Shown in pieces: positions 44,621 to 55,856 of a stretch of DNA of 64,000 nucleotides; the stretch's first letter is position 1; every line of letters begins with the position of its first letter. The notes beneath the pieces are model-generated. The model was not told the DNA's origin. It did not search any database and worked only from the letters and a program-made list of their open reading frames with translations. The stretch comes from Tillandsia leiboldiana (lineage: Eukaryota; Streptophyta; Magnoliopsida; Poales; Bromeliaceae), in NCBI GenBank assembly GCA_029204045.2, contig CM055065.1, positions 12,847,024-12,911,023 on the forward strand, given 5' to 3'. Position numbers and translations under genes: made by a program.

Positions 44621-46187
44621 CTAGGTTGTAGGTCATGGTGGACATAGAAACCCTAGGCTTATGGTTTGACCCTTGGTTGATTTCGTGAGAGTCATGATTT
44701 TAGCGAGAGTCCTGATTGAGTTTTATACCTCTCCCAGGGGACGGGACGAGTGATTGGCATGTTTATTCTCCTAAGTGATTATGTTGGCTGCAGACAACAT
44801 AATGCTGTGGAACGGGTGACATGCTTTAGACTTTCGCTGGATTGGTTGAGCGCTGTTGTGTGCTGTTTTGTGGTTTCGTCGTGGCGAGCGGTGTCTCCCC
44901 GACGCTGGGTTTTGACCCGTGTGCATCCTGTCATAGCAGTTGAGCTTGAGCGGTTGGTTTTGGGCCGGATACCTGGATGTAGGTCAGAGAACTCTGGACC
45001 CAGATGACAGGATTGTCTGAGGCCTTTCACAGAGTGAGCAGCTGGTCTGGGTGACACAGTTGTCGGAGCACTGAGTAGCCCCCTCCGTGCCAATGTTTAG
45101 TGTCGAGGCACCGAGGCAGGGTTGATAGTTGACAGCAGAGGAGCTGTGGGGCATGTTTGATTGAGTGAGCCAGATTTGGCAGATGAACCACCCCGACTCG
45201 TAAGTTTGAGTCTGGAGCCTTTGGAGGCAGAGTCGTGGTTGGTGGTGATGGAGTGATCAATTGAGAGCCTCCATGTGCTAGAGAGTTTATGCAGTTGTTG
45301 AACTTCTCGCTCCAGGTTTCGAGGGACGAGGCGCATAGGATATGTGAGACTGGGAGTGGATTGCACTAGGATACCTTTCAGTTTATTCAGTCCCTCCGTT
45401 ACAGGTTTTGACGCCTCGTTGGAGTAGGCATTGTGTATGGAGCGCGGCGCTGTAGTTTCTTTGGATAGGGATCTCCTGCCAGAGGCGAGTTTTGGATATT
45501 TGTGCTTGGCGCCGGGTGATGGAGAACAGATTGGCCGGCAGAGGCATTTCTGATTTCTTTTTTCTTTTTTCCAAGGTATTGGATTTCTAAGATATCAGAG
45601 ATCGGGTGGACCCCGATGGCAGTATCAACGTCTTTATCAGAGTGGCGCAGCGGTAGCGTGGATTTGTTATCTGCGGAGGACCATATTCGTCGCCTCAATG
45701 TGAGCAGAGGTAGAGGTCGGGCTCCCTATGTGGTTAATCAAGATATGTTATGACAGACTGAGCGACGACCACTTGCATCGAGCGGATGAATCTGTGCCGC
45801 CCGGTTTGAGGGCGCCACGGTAGTGGATCGAGTGTCGCAGGTGTGATTTCATCACAGCAGTCGGAGTTAGAGCATGTTGCATTCCTGCATGGACTAGGGG
45901 CACATTTGTTACCATATGCTCTAGAGGTACAGGTTCCTGTTGGTGTGGTGCATGTGGAGGAGGCTTTTGGATCATGTCCAATGCAGTTGAGGCCGCGAGT
46001 TACCGGCAGATTTATTGGTAATTGTGGCAGTTCGGTATTTTGACCCTGTGCTTGAGATTGATTGGCACAATGCCACTGGATGTTTCACTGCGGAAAGAGA
46101 GGACTTTGACCTTCTGCGAGGCAGACGAGAGAAGGCTTGGTTGTTGAGACAGTTAGAGCACACAGGTTTTTAGCGACAATGTGAGAG
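44621..46187 (+). pseudogene. Decayed gag/protease region of family B element
   Basis: No long frame survives. A zinc-knuckle-like remnant (MFHCGKRGL, near 46080-46106) precedes the RT remnant, as expected for the gag C-terminus of a chromovirus. The rest cannot be assigned by eye. Confidence 0.45.
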
Positions 46188-46421
46188 GTGCTTGCGGCGA
46201 CACCAGGACTCAAGGATATCTCTGTTGCCCACGAGATCCCGGGTGTGATTTCACATGAGCTGTTGACGATGCCGCCGGTTAGGGAGATAGAGATTGCGTT
46301 TGACGTGGTTCGGGGAACCGCGCCACCCTCGACAGCACCTCATTGGATATCGCCGGTAGAGCTGAGAGAGCTGATGGCGCAGTTGCAGGATCTGATGGAT
46401 CGAGGTGTCTGTTTGACCTAG
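46188..46421 (+). pseudogene. pol: Ty3/gypsy RT N-terminal remnant
   Basis: 78 codons matching the segment just before gypsy RT: HEIPGVISHELLTMPPVREIE, then FDVVRGTAPPSTAPHWISPVELRELMAQLQDLMDRG. The usual family form has 'PP.REIEF.I.L..GT.PIS..PYRM.P.EL.ELK.QL.ELL..G'. The stop at 46421 is followed by a short tandem repeat in place of the RT core. Confidence 0.75.
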
Positions 46422-46525
46422 TGCCACGCCGTTGATATACGGTGGTGATGCCACGCCGTTGATATACGGTGGTGATGCCACGCCGTTGGTATACGGTGGT
46501 GATGCCATGTCGTTGATACACGACT
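46421..46525 (+). repeat. 27-bp tandem repeat inside gypsy pol
   Basis: Four copies of a GCCACGCCGTTGATATACGG-type unit ending TGGTGAT, period 27 bp. They sit where the RT sequence after 'DRG' should continue. The last copy is diverged. Confidence 0.85.
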
Positions 46526-47492
46526 GTGAGGGTCCTTTTATTGTTCGAGTGTAGACAGGTCCGGGTGGTATTTAGGACCTTTTGATGGAGATATACTCCG
46601 GTAGTTGCTCGTCTGGGATACCTGTACTTATGTGGAATTGTACAGTTGTGTATTCTGCCATGATGGCATTCAGGATCAGGTAAGGGCATTATGAGCTCAT
46701 AGTAAGGCCAAATGGAATGATTAATACCCTGTTGTCTTCAAGATTTGAGGAATGGTGTGTTCCAGTTGTACTTGGACAAATTGGGAGTGGTGTTCCCCAA
46801 GGATATTATAATTTACTCCCTGAGTGACCAGGAATAAGAGGAGCACTTATGGATGTGCTATAATGCTTGGGTGGAAGAAGCTGTATGCCGTGTTATTGGA
46901 GTACAAGTTTTAGCTTCTGAAGCATACCTTCTTGGGTCACTTTGTGCTAGCCGTAGGGGGCGGCGGTGGAAATCCGGCCAATATGGATACTATTTTGGAG
47001 TTGGCCGAGATCAATATTTATGGTCAAGGTAAGGAGTTTCTAAGACTGGGCAGTGCCAGGAGAGCTTGGCAATTAGATGATGAGATCGATACCAGCGCCA
47101 ATACTAGCATTTCCAGTGTTGGGAGAGAGATTTGCGAGTTTTAGTGATGCCTCCTGTAGCGACTGTGTAATTACCGTTGGGTTATTGTTGAGCATTCTGA
47201 ATACCCCGACAGGGCCACTGTGATGGCGGATACCTGGAGCAGGAAAGCTGTCTGGGGTTGAGTTGGATGATTCCACAGCTGGCGCTGTGTGGACTGTTGA
47301 GGCAAACATGGCTTGTGGTTGTGTCCCTGAGGGTTCCTTTGGATGATAGACCGTGGCTGAGCAGTCCACTCGGATGGTCAGGATTCGGGAGTGACCGAGT
47401 GAGGACCCTTGTTTGTGAGGGCTTCTTTCTTTCTTGGATGATTGCGGGGATGTGTTTCGGATTGCCTTGGTTGAGTTGACACAGGATGTGGT
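46526..47492 (+). pseudogene. pol: Decayed RT/RNase H/integrase of family B element
   Basis: Only scattered matches remain, such as a CTTCTTGGGTCACTTTGTG segment near 46930 (as in gypsy RNase H 'FLGH.VS'). Frames are broken throughout. No intact domain is present. Confidence 0.45.
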
Positions 47493-47866
47493 TTGGTGCG
47501 TGTTGCACTGGCGGTTATCTTGTTTCCCCCAACTTTTGATGGAACCCCTGTTGTGTTTCATGTCTCAGCTCAGGAAGGTTATGTTTTTGATCCCTCGCCC
47601 GTGATTGACTCTCCCCATTTGAGATCTAGGAATATTTGGAGTACGAGGGGCGCCCGTTGCGAATTCTGGCTCGTGAGATTAGAGGTTGGGCAACCGGGCT
47701 ATGCCGTACTGGTTGTCGCTGTTGTTGTTGTTGAGGAGTGATCACGGGGAGTGAGTGGTGACTTAGGAACTGGAGATGGTGATGCTGAGTACTTACCCTT
47801 GATTTTGAGACTCCTGTTTGAGTGGTGTTAGTTTCGAGGACGAAACTTTCTTTTAGTGGGGGAGGA
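47493..47866 (+). pseudogene. pol: Gypsy integrase C-terminal remnant, pol tail and PPT
   Basis: The frame 47493-47741 keeps VVFHVSAQEGYVFDPSPVIDSP, which corresponds to DVFHVPILRKYVFDPSHVFDF at 54720-54780. The tail TTTCGAGGACGAAAC (47831-47845) and PPT (47854-47866) lead directly into the 3' LTR at 47867. Confidence 0.7.
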
Positions 47867-50800
47867 TGTGGTGACCTGGAACTCTACAGGGCTACTACAG
47901 TATGACCAGCAGCTTCTGGAGGCTTACGTGGTGTGTCGGTGGTGTTTGTGCACAATTTGGACACAAGTGATGGACTTCGGGCTTAAAATGGATCACGTGA
48001 GTGATCGGAGGACCCCGTCGGATGTTTAGAAGTGGTTTGGCGAGAAACGGATATTAAAATTGGACTCAGCGCGAAGTTTGGACCAAGGAACACCTTTCCG
48101 GATGCCTTCGGCAATTTTTAGAGTTGGAATTGGGCAAAACCGAAAGCAGATTTGGATTCAGCGCGCGAGAACGATCGAAATGAGCTATTTACTTGTATTT
48201 TTCGGAGCCCGGATGACCCGGCACGGATTTCGAGGCAAGGGGGCACTATTCCGGCGGCGGCGCGCGGCGGCGCGGGCTCGGGCAGGCGGCAGGCGACCGC
48301 GGGCAGGCGCGCCGGCGCGGGCAGGCGCTCGGGCAGGCACGCGGGCGCGCGGGCAGGCGCGCGGTCCACGGGACGGCGTGCACCGGAGGCTGGCCACGTG
48401 GCGTGACACAAGCAGTCAGTGTTGTGGACCGGGTCCACGGAGCATGTGGGGCCAGCCTCGAGGCGCGTGCGTGCAGAGGTGCAGGCGGCATTGCAGGCGC
48501 GCACGTGGGCCCGCTGACCGCGGTTTCTCGCGCGTTGGGCGCGCCACGTGTCGGCAGCGGGTTGGACCACGTGGTGCGCGGCGGGTGGTCACGTCGGTTG
48601 TTCCCTGTTCTGGGGTGACGTGGCGCAATCTGGCACTTTCGGGCACGCATTGAACGGTGGATCCGGGCGGCACTGTTTGCGCCCGGAAGTTCCGGGCGCC
48701 CGAAAATGCACCAGGAAGTGTGCTTTTTCCTTTTTTTCTTTAGCCTATAAATCGGCAGTTTAGGCCTTTGGTGCGGGTTTTTAGACTATTCTGGAGCACC
48801 CCTTTTGCACAGAAGCTTTCTACACTGTACCCTCCCCACTCCGACGGATTTTCGGGATTTTTGGAGACTGCTGCTTCGGTGTTATCTGCGACGCGCCGCA
48901 CAGCGACGCACTTTGGATTTTTGGCTATTACCGTCGCTTTTCAGTCCGTGAGGCACACCGGATCACCCCGATGGGATTTTGAGCCGATTTTCAAGGCAGC
49001 ACATTCACGAGAGGTAAGGCTTTGTTTTCCGTGCTGTTCACTTCTCCTCATTTCGAGTTTTCGGCACTGTTCCCGAGGTGTTTCTTTGACCCCTTTTCCT
49101 GCTATGAGATTTTGGACAGCAGAGGCTTGTCAATTTTCTATCTCCGCGCTCGGACATCGGATGGAGATGTGCCTGTACACGTTTTGCATCTAAACATCGG
49201 AAGGAACGTCCACGAATTTTCCTGGATTTTTCTGAGTTTTTCCCGAAGGTGAAAATCCCCTTTTTCCCAGAGCTATGAGCTACAGTTTTTGTACAGGATT
49301 CTTTTGAGAGGGTCACTTTGTCGGATTTTTATCTTGATTTACATGAATCGGATTGGGACGTGCATGTACTCGTTTCGAAGGGCTCGACGCGATGCTCGCG
49401 GCAGTATTTTTATTAGATTTTTATGTGGACTCTACGAAGGTGGGAATTAAGCTTTTTCGGGGTTGTATCCCGCAGTTTTTGCAGTGTAGTGGATTGTCGG
49501 CGCCCCGCAGTGTATAATTTATATCTTGGCCTACAGGTGTCGGAACGGGGCGTGTAAATACTCTTTTTGGGGCTAATCGTCGCGAGGATCGCAACCGTGA
49601 ATCTTCTGAGGTTTTTGGAGCGTTGAATGGAGGTGAGAATAACACTTTGATCAGATTCCCACTGTTCTGGGGTGACGTGGCACGATCTGGCGCTTTCGGG
49701 CGCGCGTTGAACGGTGGATCCGGGCGGCACTGTTTGCGCCCGGAAATTCCGGGCGCCCGAAAATGCACCAGGAAGTGTGCTTTTTCCTTTTTTCTTCAGC
49801 CTATAAATAGGCAGTTTAGGCCTTTGGTGCGGGTTTCTCGACTGTTCTGGAGCTCCCCTTTTGCACAGAAGCTTTCTACACTGTACCCTCCCCATTCCGA
49901 CGGATTTTCGGGATTTTTGGAGACTGCGACTTCGGTGTAATCTGCGACGCGCCGCCCAGCGACGCACTTTGGATTTTTGGCTATTACCGTCGCTTTTCAG
50001 TCCGCGAGGCACACCGGATCACCCCGATGGAATTTTGAGCCGATTTTCATGGCAGCGCGTTCAGGAGAGGTTATGCTTTGTTTTCCGTGTTGTTCACTTC
50101 TCCTCGTTTCGAGTTTTCGGCACTGTTCACGAGGTGTTTCCGTGACCCCTTTTCCTGCTGTGAGATTTTGGACATTGGAGGCTTGTCGATTTTCTATCTC
50201 CGCGCTCGGACATCGGATAGAGTCGTGCCTGTACACTTTTTGCATCTACACATCGCAAGGAACGTCCTCGAATTTTCTTGGATTTTTCTGAGTTTTTTCC
50301 GAAGGTGAAAATCCCCTTTTTCCCAGAGCTATGTGCTACAGTTTTTGTACAGGATTCTTTTGAGACGGTCACTTTGTCGGATTTTTATCTTGACGTACAA
50401 GACTCGGATTGGGACGTGCAGGTACTCGTTTCGAAGGGCTCGACGCGATGCTCGCGGCAGTATTTTTACTGGATTTTTCTGTGGATTCTACGAAGGTGGG
50501 AATTAAGCTTTTTCGGGGTTGTATCCTGCAGTTTTTGCAGTGTAGTGGATTGTCGACGCCCCGCAGTGTATAATTTATATCTTGGCCTATCGGTGTCGGA
50601 ACGGGGCGTGTAAATACTCTTTTTGGGGCTAATCGTCGCGAGGATCGCAACCGTGAATCTTCTGAGGTTTTTGGAGCGTTGAATGGAGGTGAGAATGCCC
50701 TTCTTTGTGCTATTTTGGAAAAATAGCAAGTGTATGTTTGGGGGTATTGATTAGTGAGTTGTGTTGTTTGTTGTTTGTTGTGGTGTTGCATATTGGGATG

Positions 50801-52919
50801 ATGTTGTTTGGAGCTGAGACTTGCGCAACTTGTACCGAGGATGCGGGTTCAGCAGATTATGTTAGCAAGCGGCCACGCTCTACACCGACTTCAGTTTTGC
50901 CTGCGGAAAGCGTTTCAGGTGGGTGCTTTGTTTCCAGAACCGGTGGACGGATCTCTAATTCTGTATGTTAGGATGCATGCATGTTTAGGGTACATGGTTT
51001 AGGTTTGAAAGGTAGGTAAGCTTGGTAATAATAATTGTGTGATTAATTGCAAGAATAGTATTTATGATGCCTAATGAGGACTTGCATGATCTGGACATCT
51101 ATGTTGATGATTAGTGTAAGCTTACCTAGGATAATGTTACCCTATGTGATTATGTAACATGCCATGTTAGCACATAGCCTTTTATGTAGTTGGTTTATGC
51201 GATGGGGCAGGATTATATAGCTATGTGCGGATTTTTACACTGAGGAGTTATTATGATCGAGGATTATGGACAGGTGTAGGCATTGATGATTTTAGTATGT
51301 GGTTTACCTTCTTATATTCTTCTTGAGAACAAATGCATGCTTTTATGGATATGTAGTTAGGCCACCTTTTACTGCTACACTACTTATTGGAACTTAGGAA
51401 AAACCATGCTATCCTTTTCTCCTTCTTTCCTAGTCAGGCGGTCTGTGTTGCTCGGGTGCGAGCAGGGGTCTGGGGTAGTGTAGCCGGGACATTGGTATCA
51501 GGGATGGGTTGTGCTGGATTGCGGTTGGCAGGGTTTTTGCGGTGACCGCAGACTTTGGGCGGTTGACCGGAGGTCGACTGTAGGACTTGGTTATAGACGG
51601 CAGGGTATTGCGGCAACCGCGGATCTTGGGCGGTTGACCGGATGTTTACTTTTGCATCAGATTGGGTATCAGTTTCCTCTAGTGGACGGAGATTCCCACC
51701 ATTTGAGTACTTTTGCATCTGATTGAGGACCGAGGCTTTCTTTAGTGGTTGAGCTTTCCCACTTTGATCAGAGTCATGATCCAGTCCTGCTGATTTATAC
51801 TCATATTATTGGTTACTGAGATACTTTTCTCGTGTGGGTCGCTCCCCTCGAGTGCCACTCCGGAGTGTTATACATACTTTGAGTTCTTGAGACTCCTTTT
51901 CATCGGTGTTATGCGTCGGCCAGCATACTCGATACAGGCAGGCACAGCAGGCAGTACCAGTTTTACTGGTGGCATTAGATTGGGTTTATTACAGACATTT
52001 GCTTTATTGTTGCACTCGTGTCAAGGGGACCGAGTGGAGTCTAGTAGCTGTGTTTAGACCAGTGCTAGTGTTGTTGGGAACCGTTTGGGGATTGACGGTG
52101 GTCCCAAGGTCATTGTGAGTTATTGACCGTTGTGCGAGAGGCTTGGTGATCTTGAGTTTATCCATTCTGAGAGAGAGAGTGGATTTTGACTATAGCCTGC
52201 ATGAGCCACTACTCGATAGCGAGTTAGTCTGTTTTGACGCCCTACGTAATTCCTGCCCGTCAGCGGGAGGTGGTTGTAGGTGGGCGCAGGTTTGACTGGA
52301 CCCAATGTGGCAGTCAGCTCGATTGGGTCGATTGAGCACCTCGTGTGCGAGTGTTGCATATCTTTATCAGAGTTTCCCCATTTGAGCATTTAGATAGAGG
52401 CATGGTAGCTGTTGAGGATCTCCAGCTGTCTTATTTTAGTCTTTACTGCTTTGGTTACTTCATGCCTCTAGTGGACTTAGTGGGCAGATCGTCGGGCCTG
52501 GTGGCGGTACCCACTGTGGACTCCCTTTTTAGGTGTAGTTCTCACACCCGTTGGGGGTTTTCCCCCTCCTCTTCGTTTCTCTTCTTTGTTTTGCAAAGTC
52601 TTAGCGGGTGTTGCTGATTCTGCGGTTGTTGATCGAGGCGAGGGAGTCGCGTGCTAGATCCCTACCCATCGTTGGAGAGTAGCGGTACCCCTTCCGAGGA
52701 GAGCTTTAGTAGATTAGCTATTTTATTTTCCTCTTTTGAAAGACTGATGTAGTGAGGACATGATTTGTATTGAGAGCCTGTACACTGATGTATTTATCGG
52801 AGATACCTCCCTGTTGAGTTCTGAGCTTTTTATATGAGGATATTGTATGATTATCATTTTTGGGAGATGGACATTGTTGTATTATTTTCCAGTTGTACAG
52901 TGATTGATTTTGGTTTACA
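47867..52919 (+). mobile_element. 3' LTR of family B element with internal duplication
   Basis: This matches the 5' LTR but contains a direct duplication: 48605-49640 and 49662-50696 (about 1035 bp each), separated by 21 bp. The duplicated piece spans the U3 end, TATA and leader. The second copy is visibly closer to the 5' LTR than the first. The LTR stops at 52919, equivalent to 44461, where a GC-rich minus-orientation LTR piece begins. Confidence 0.8.
48605..50696 (+). repeat. Direct duplication within 3' LTR (about 1035 bp x 2)
   Basis: Both copies start CTGTTCTGGGGTGACGTGGC and end TTGAATGGAGGTGAGAAT. The 21-bp insert between them has no match nearby. Each copy carries a palindrome, a TATA-like box and leader. 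Confidence 0.85.
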
Positions 52920-53736
52920 GGCCCGCGCGGCACCAACCCGCGCGGCGCGCGCTGCCTGCGGGCAGCTTCTGCGCTGCTCCGCACCGCGCGCGCGGTGCGG
53001 CCCCACACGGATGGCGGCCGTGCGCGGCGTCCCGCACCATAGGTGGTGCGGCCCTGCGCGGCGTGCCGCACCGTAGGTGGTGCGGCCCCGGGCGGCGGCG
53101 GCCCATGCGCGGCGGCGGCGGCGGCGACGGCGACGAACGGCAAAACCCTTTAAACCCCCGCAAACCCAAACAAGAACGACGAATTACCTTGATCTATCGG
53201 AGAAGACGACCCGATCTCGTTCCTCGCTGTGTTGAGAATCTGGATCCACTCCCCGATGACGGTGACGCTCCGATCCCGGCTTCCGGCACGTTGATCGAAG
53301 AAGATGGAAGATCCGATCTCTTTTTCCCCTCCGAAAAAGGGTTTCCGCTTTCTCTTTTCTCTCCGATTAGGGTTTCCGCTTTCTTGAGAAATAATAATTA
53401 AAATATTTATTTCCCTCTCGTACGTACGAAATAAAACCCTTAATCGACAGATATAATAGAAAGATCCCCATCTCCTCGAAAAGCATGCCGATCGCGCGGC
53501 ACGGATTCCGGTGCACCCCAAAGCACCGAAACCTTCAAAATCCCATTTCGGGAGATCCGCAAATCGGATTTCAGATCCGATCGCTTTGCGGTTGCCCGTT
53601 TTTTGAGCTTTAACACCGAAAAATACCCACACGCACCGACACTGTACCCAAGAAATCCCGCTAATTTAATCCCTTAAACAACTCTTTTATTTAAGAAAAA
53701 GGTTAAAAGAAATACAAGACAGTTCGTGATATTACA
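52920..53736 (-). mobile_element. Family A LTR, 5' part (minus orientation)
   Basis: On the minus strand it starts TGTAATATCACGAACTG at 53736. AT-rich promoter sequence, GGAAACCCTAATC leader repeats (about 53340-53385) and a GC-rich segment (52920-53130) follow. It resembles 35812-37080 in order and motifs. It is probably the other half of the LTR 39269-40436, split by the family B element. Confidence 0.6.
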
Positions 53737-54984
53737 ACCTTACACCCTCCACCCTGGGGGAACTAAGATGTATAGAGATTTAAGGGCACAATTTTCGTGG
53801 ATGGGCATGAAAAGAGATATTGGAAGGTTTGATGCTCATTATCTAACTTGTTAGCAAGTTAACGCTGAGCATCAGGTTCCAGCTGGCAAGTTACAAAGCC
53901 TTCTAATACCTGAATGGAAATGGGATCGAGTGACCATGGACTTTATTGTTGGATTACCGAGGTCACGGAGTGGAGCTAATGCTATTTGGGTGATTGTGGA
54001 TCGATTGACCAAATTAGCCCATTTTCTGCCGATACAGTCGAGTTGGACTCTGGAGAGATTAGCACAGTTATACCTGGATGAGATTGTGAGGCTGCATGGG
54101 GTACCAGCTTCGATTGTGTCTGATAGGGACCTAAGGTTCACTTCGCATTTCTGGAGAAGCCTGCAGACAGCCTTGGGGACCCAGCTTCATTTCAGCACTG
54201 CCTTTCACCCACAGACTGATGGACAGTCTGAGCGGACCATTCAGGCTCTTGAGGATATGTTGAGAGCATGTGTCCTTAGTTTTAGCGGCAGCTGGGATCG
54301 ACATTTGCGATTGGCTGAGTTTGCTTACAACAATAGTTTTCAGGCGAGCATTCAGATGGCGCCCTACGAAGCATTGTATGGACGGAAATGTCGAACGCCA
54401 TTATTTTGGAGTGATGTGGGTAAAAGGAAGACCTTGGGGCCTGCCTGCTTATGGAAGCTAAAGACAAGGTCAAGGTCATTCGGCGACATTTGGTGACCGC
54501 CCAGAGCCGGCAGAGGACTTATGCCGATAGGAGGCGGCGAGACTTAGAGTTTCAAGTTGGAGATCATGTTTTTATGAAAGTCTCGCCATCTCGAGGGATA
54601 CGCCGTTTTGGAGCGCGCGGAAAGCTCAGTCCGCGGTTCATTGGCCCGTTTGAGGTGTTAGAGCACACTGGACCAGTTGCTTACCGAGTTGCGCTACCGC
54701 CACGTTTGGCAGGCACCCATGACGTATTTCACGTACCCATCCTGAGGAAGTATGTGTTTGATCCCTCACATGTTTTTGACTTCACTTCCATGGAGTTAGA
54801 CGAGGATTTGAGCTATCAGGAGCGACCGATGCGAATTCTTGCCCGGGAGACAAAAGAATTGCGCAATCGGGTCATACCTTTTGTGAAGGTCCTGTGGAGC
54901 CATCTTGATGAGCGAGAGGCCACCTGGGATCCTGAGGATGAGTTGAGGATTTCATGTCCCCATTTATTTGAGACACCCTCCTGA
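53737..54984 (+). pseudogene. pol: Ty3/gypsy integrase with chromodomain-like C-terminus
   Basis: This starts in the HHCC zinc region (YTLHPGGTKMYRDL...). The integrase core follows, with WDRVTMDFIVGLP, VSDRDLRFTSHFW and FHPQTDGQSERTIQ, then YNNSFQASIQMAPYEALYGR. The C-terminal DVFHVPILRKYVFDP and the chromodomain-like tail RETKELRNRVIPFVKVLW...REATWDPEDE come last. A Gln-to-stop (TAG) near 53851 and a frameshift near 54440 inactivate it. Everything N-terminal is missing. The tail and PPT lead to the LTR at 55037. Clade looks chromovirus (Tekay/Del-like); this is from motifs only. Confidence 0.88.
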
Positions 54985-55020
54985 GATTTAGATTCTATTT
55001 GGTTTCGAGGACGAAACCCT

Positions 55021-55036
55021 TTTAAGGAGGGGAGGA
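55021..55036 (+). other. PPT of gypsy element D
   Basis: TTTAAGGAGGGGAGGA follows the TTTCGAGGACGAAACCC tail and immediately precedes TGTAGAGTACC. Confidence 0.8.
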
Positions 55037-55856
55037 TGTAGAGTACCGGGGTTAGGTGTAGAGCACCGACTCCGCAGATGAGCATGGTGGGTTGATACCA
55101 CTTGGGACATGTGTATTTTATGATTACAGTGGAGTTCGGGAGGTTTCGGATCGATGCGGGAGCCTCCGGGATGAAAAGTGAGTTGGCGCCGTCGTCATTG
55201 GGAGCTTAAGCCTGCGGATCAGCCTGGGAGGCTTGGAGTTCCGGAACTGGGCATTGTGTTCCGGAACTGAGGGTTTGGTTCTGGAACCGGGCTTGGTGTT
55301 CCGGAACTAGGTGGTGGGTACCGATACTGAAGAGTGGGTACCGATACCCCAGCCTCCAGATTGTTGGGATTTTGGTAATTTCTCTTCTTGAGTGAGGGCT
55401 TTTGCGTCTTTTCACTTCCCAACTACCCCCTACACCGTCATCACACCTCGCCACCTTCATTAAATAGGCCAGCTACCCCTCCTCTTCTCCATTACAACCA
55501 GAGGAAGAGAAGAGAAGAGAAGGGAAGAGAGATCAAGTGGAAGGCTTGTCCTGTTGAGAGGAGGATGAGCGGAGTTGCGCGCGCGCGTCAGGCAGCATCC
55601 AAGGTGAGTCTGGTTCTACTCCAAGCCTTGGATTTTTGGGTTCTTATTTGGATTTTGGATTAGGATTTTAAGCTTGTGAATTATGTTGCTTTCCTTCCCT
55701 CTTTTTCCCCTTCGCAATGAGGAGCAGCTTGTGCTGCGTGGGCTGCGGGTTTTCAGAGTTGCACTGCGCAGAGCCGACGAGGGTGCATGCGTCCGTGCTG
55801 TGGGCTGGCAACGGAGTGGGCTGGAGCACACAAGGACCTTGCTGAGGGACTTGGGA
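55037..55856 (+). mobile_element. Ty3/gypsy LTR, family D, 5' part
   Basis: It starts TGTAGAGTACCGGGG after the PPT. U3 contains a 20-bp-period palindrome array (55238-55342). A TATA-like TTAAATAGG at 55461 precedes a GA-rich leader. It is cut at 55857 by an LTR in the opposite orientation. Confidence 0.75.
55238..55342 (+). promoter_or_regulatory. 20-bp-period palindrome array GTTCCGGAAC
   Basis: GTTCCGGAAC at 55238, 55258, 55278 (one change) and 55298. Two GGGTACCGATAC copies at 55316 and 55336 continue the same 20-bp spacing. The array lies about 120-220 bp upstream of the TATA-like box. Confidence 0.65.

Larger units (their letters stand above)
40437..52919 (+). mobile_element. Ty3/gypsy element, family B, 3' end truncated
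   Basis: Two long LTRs (40437-44600 and 47867-52919) flank a short decayed interior of 3.3 kb. The primer site TGGTATCAGAGC is at 44609. The PPT AGTGGGGGAGGA precedes the 3' LTR, as does the sequence encoding the common gypsy pol tail (TTTCGAGGACGAAAC). The last ~140 bp of the 3' LTR are missing, so no target-site duplication can be checked. The element split a family A LTR (39269-40436 and 52920-53736). Confidence 0.8.

Noticed and set aside
46421..46525. CRISPR-like or satellite array
   Set aside because: Only four 27-bp units without spacers, inside a decayed gypsy pol: simple slippage.
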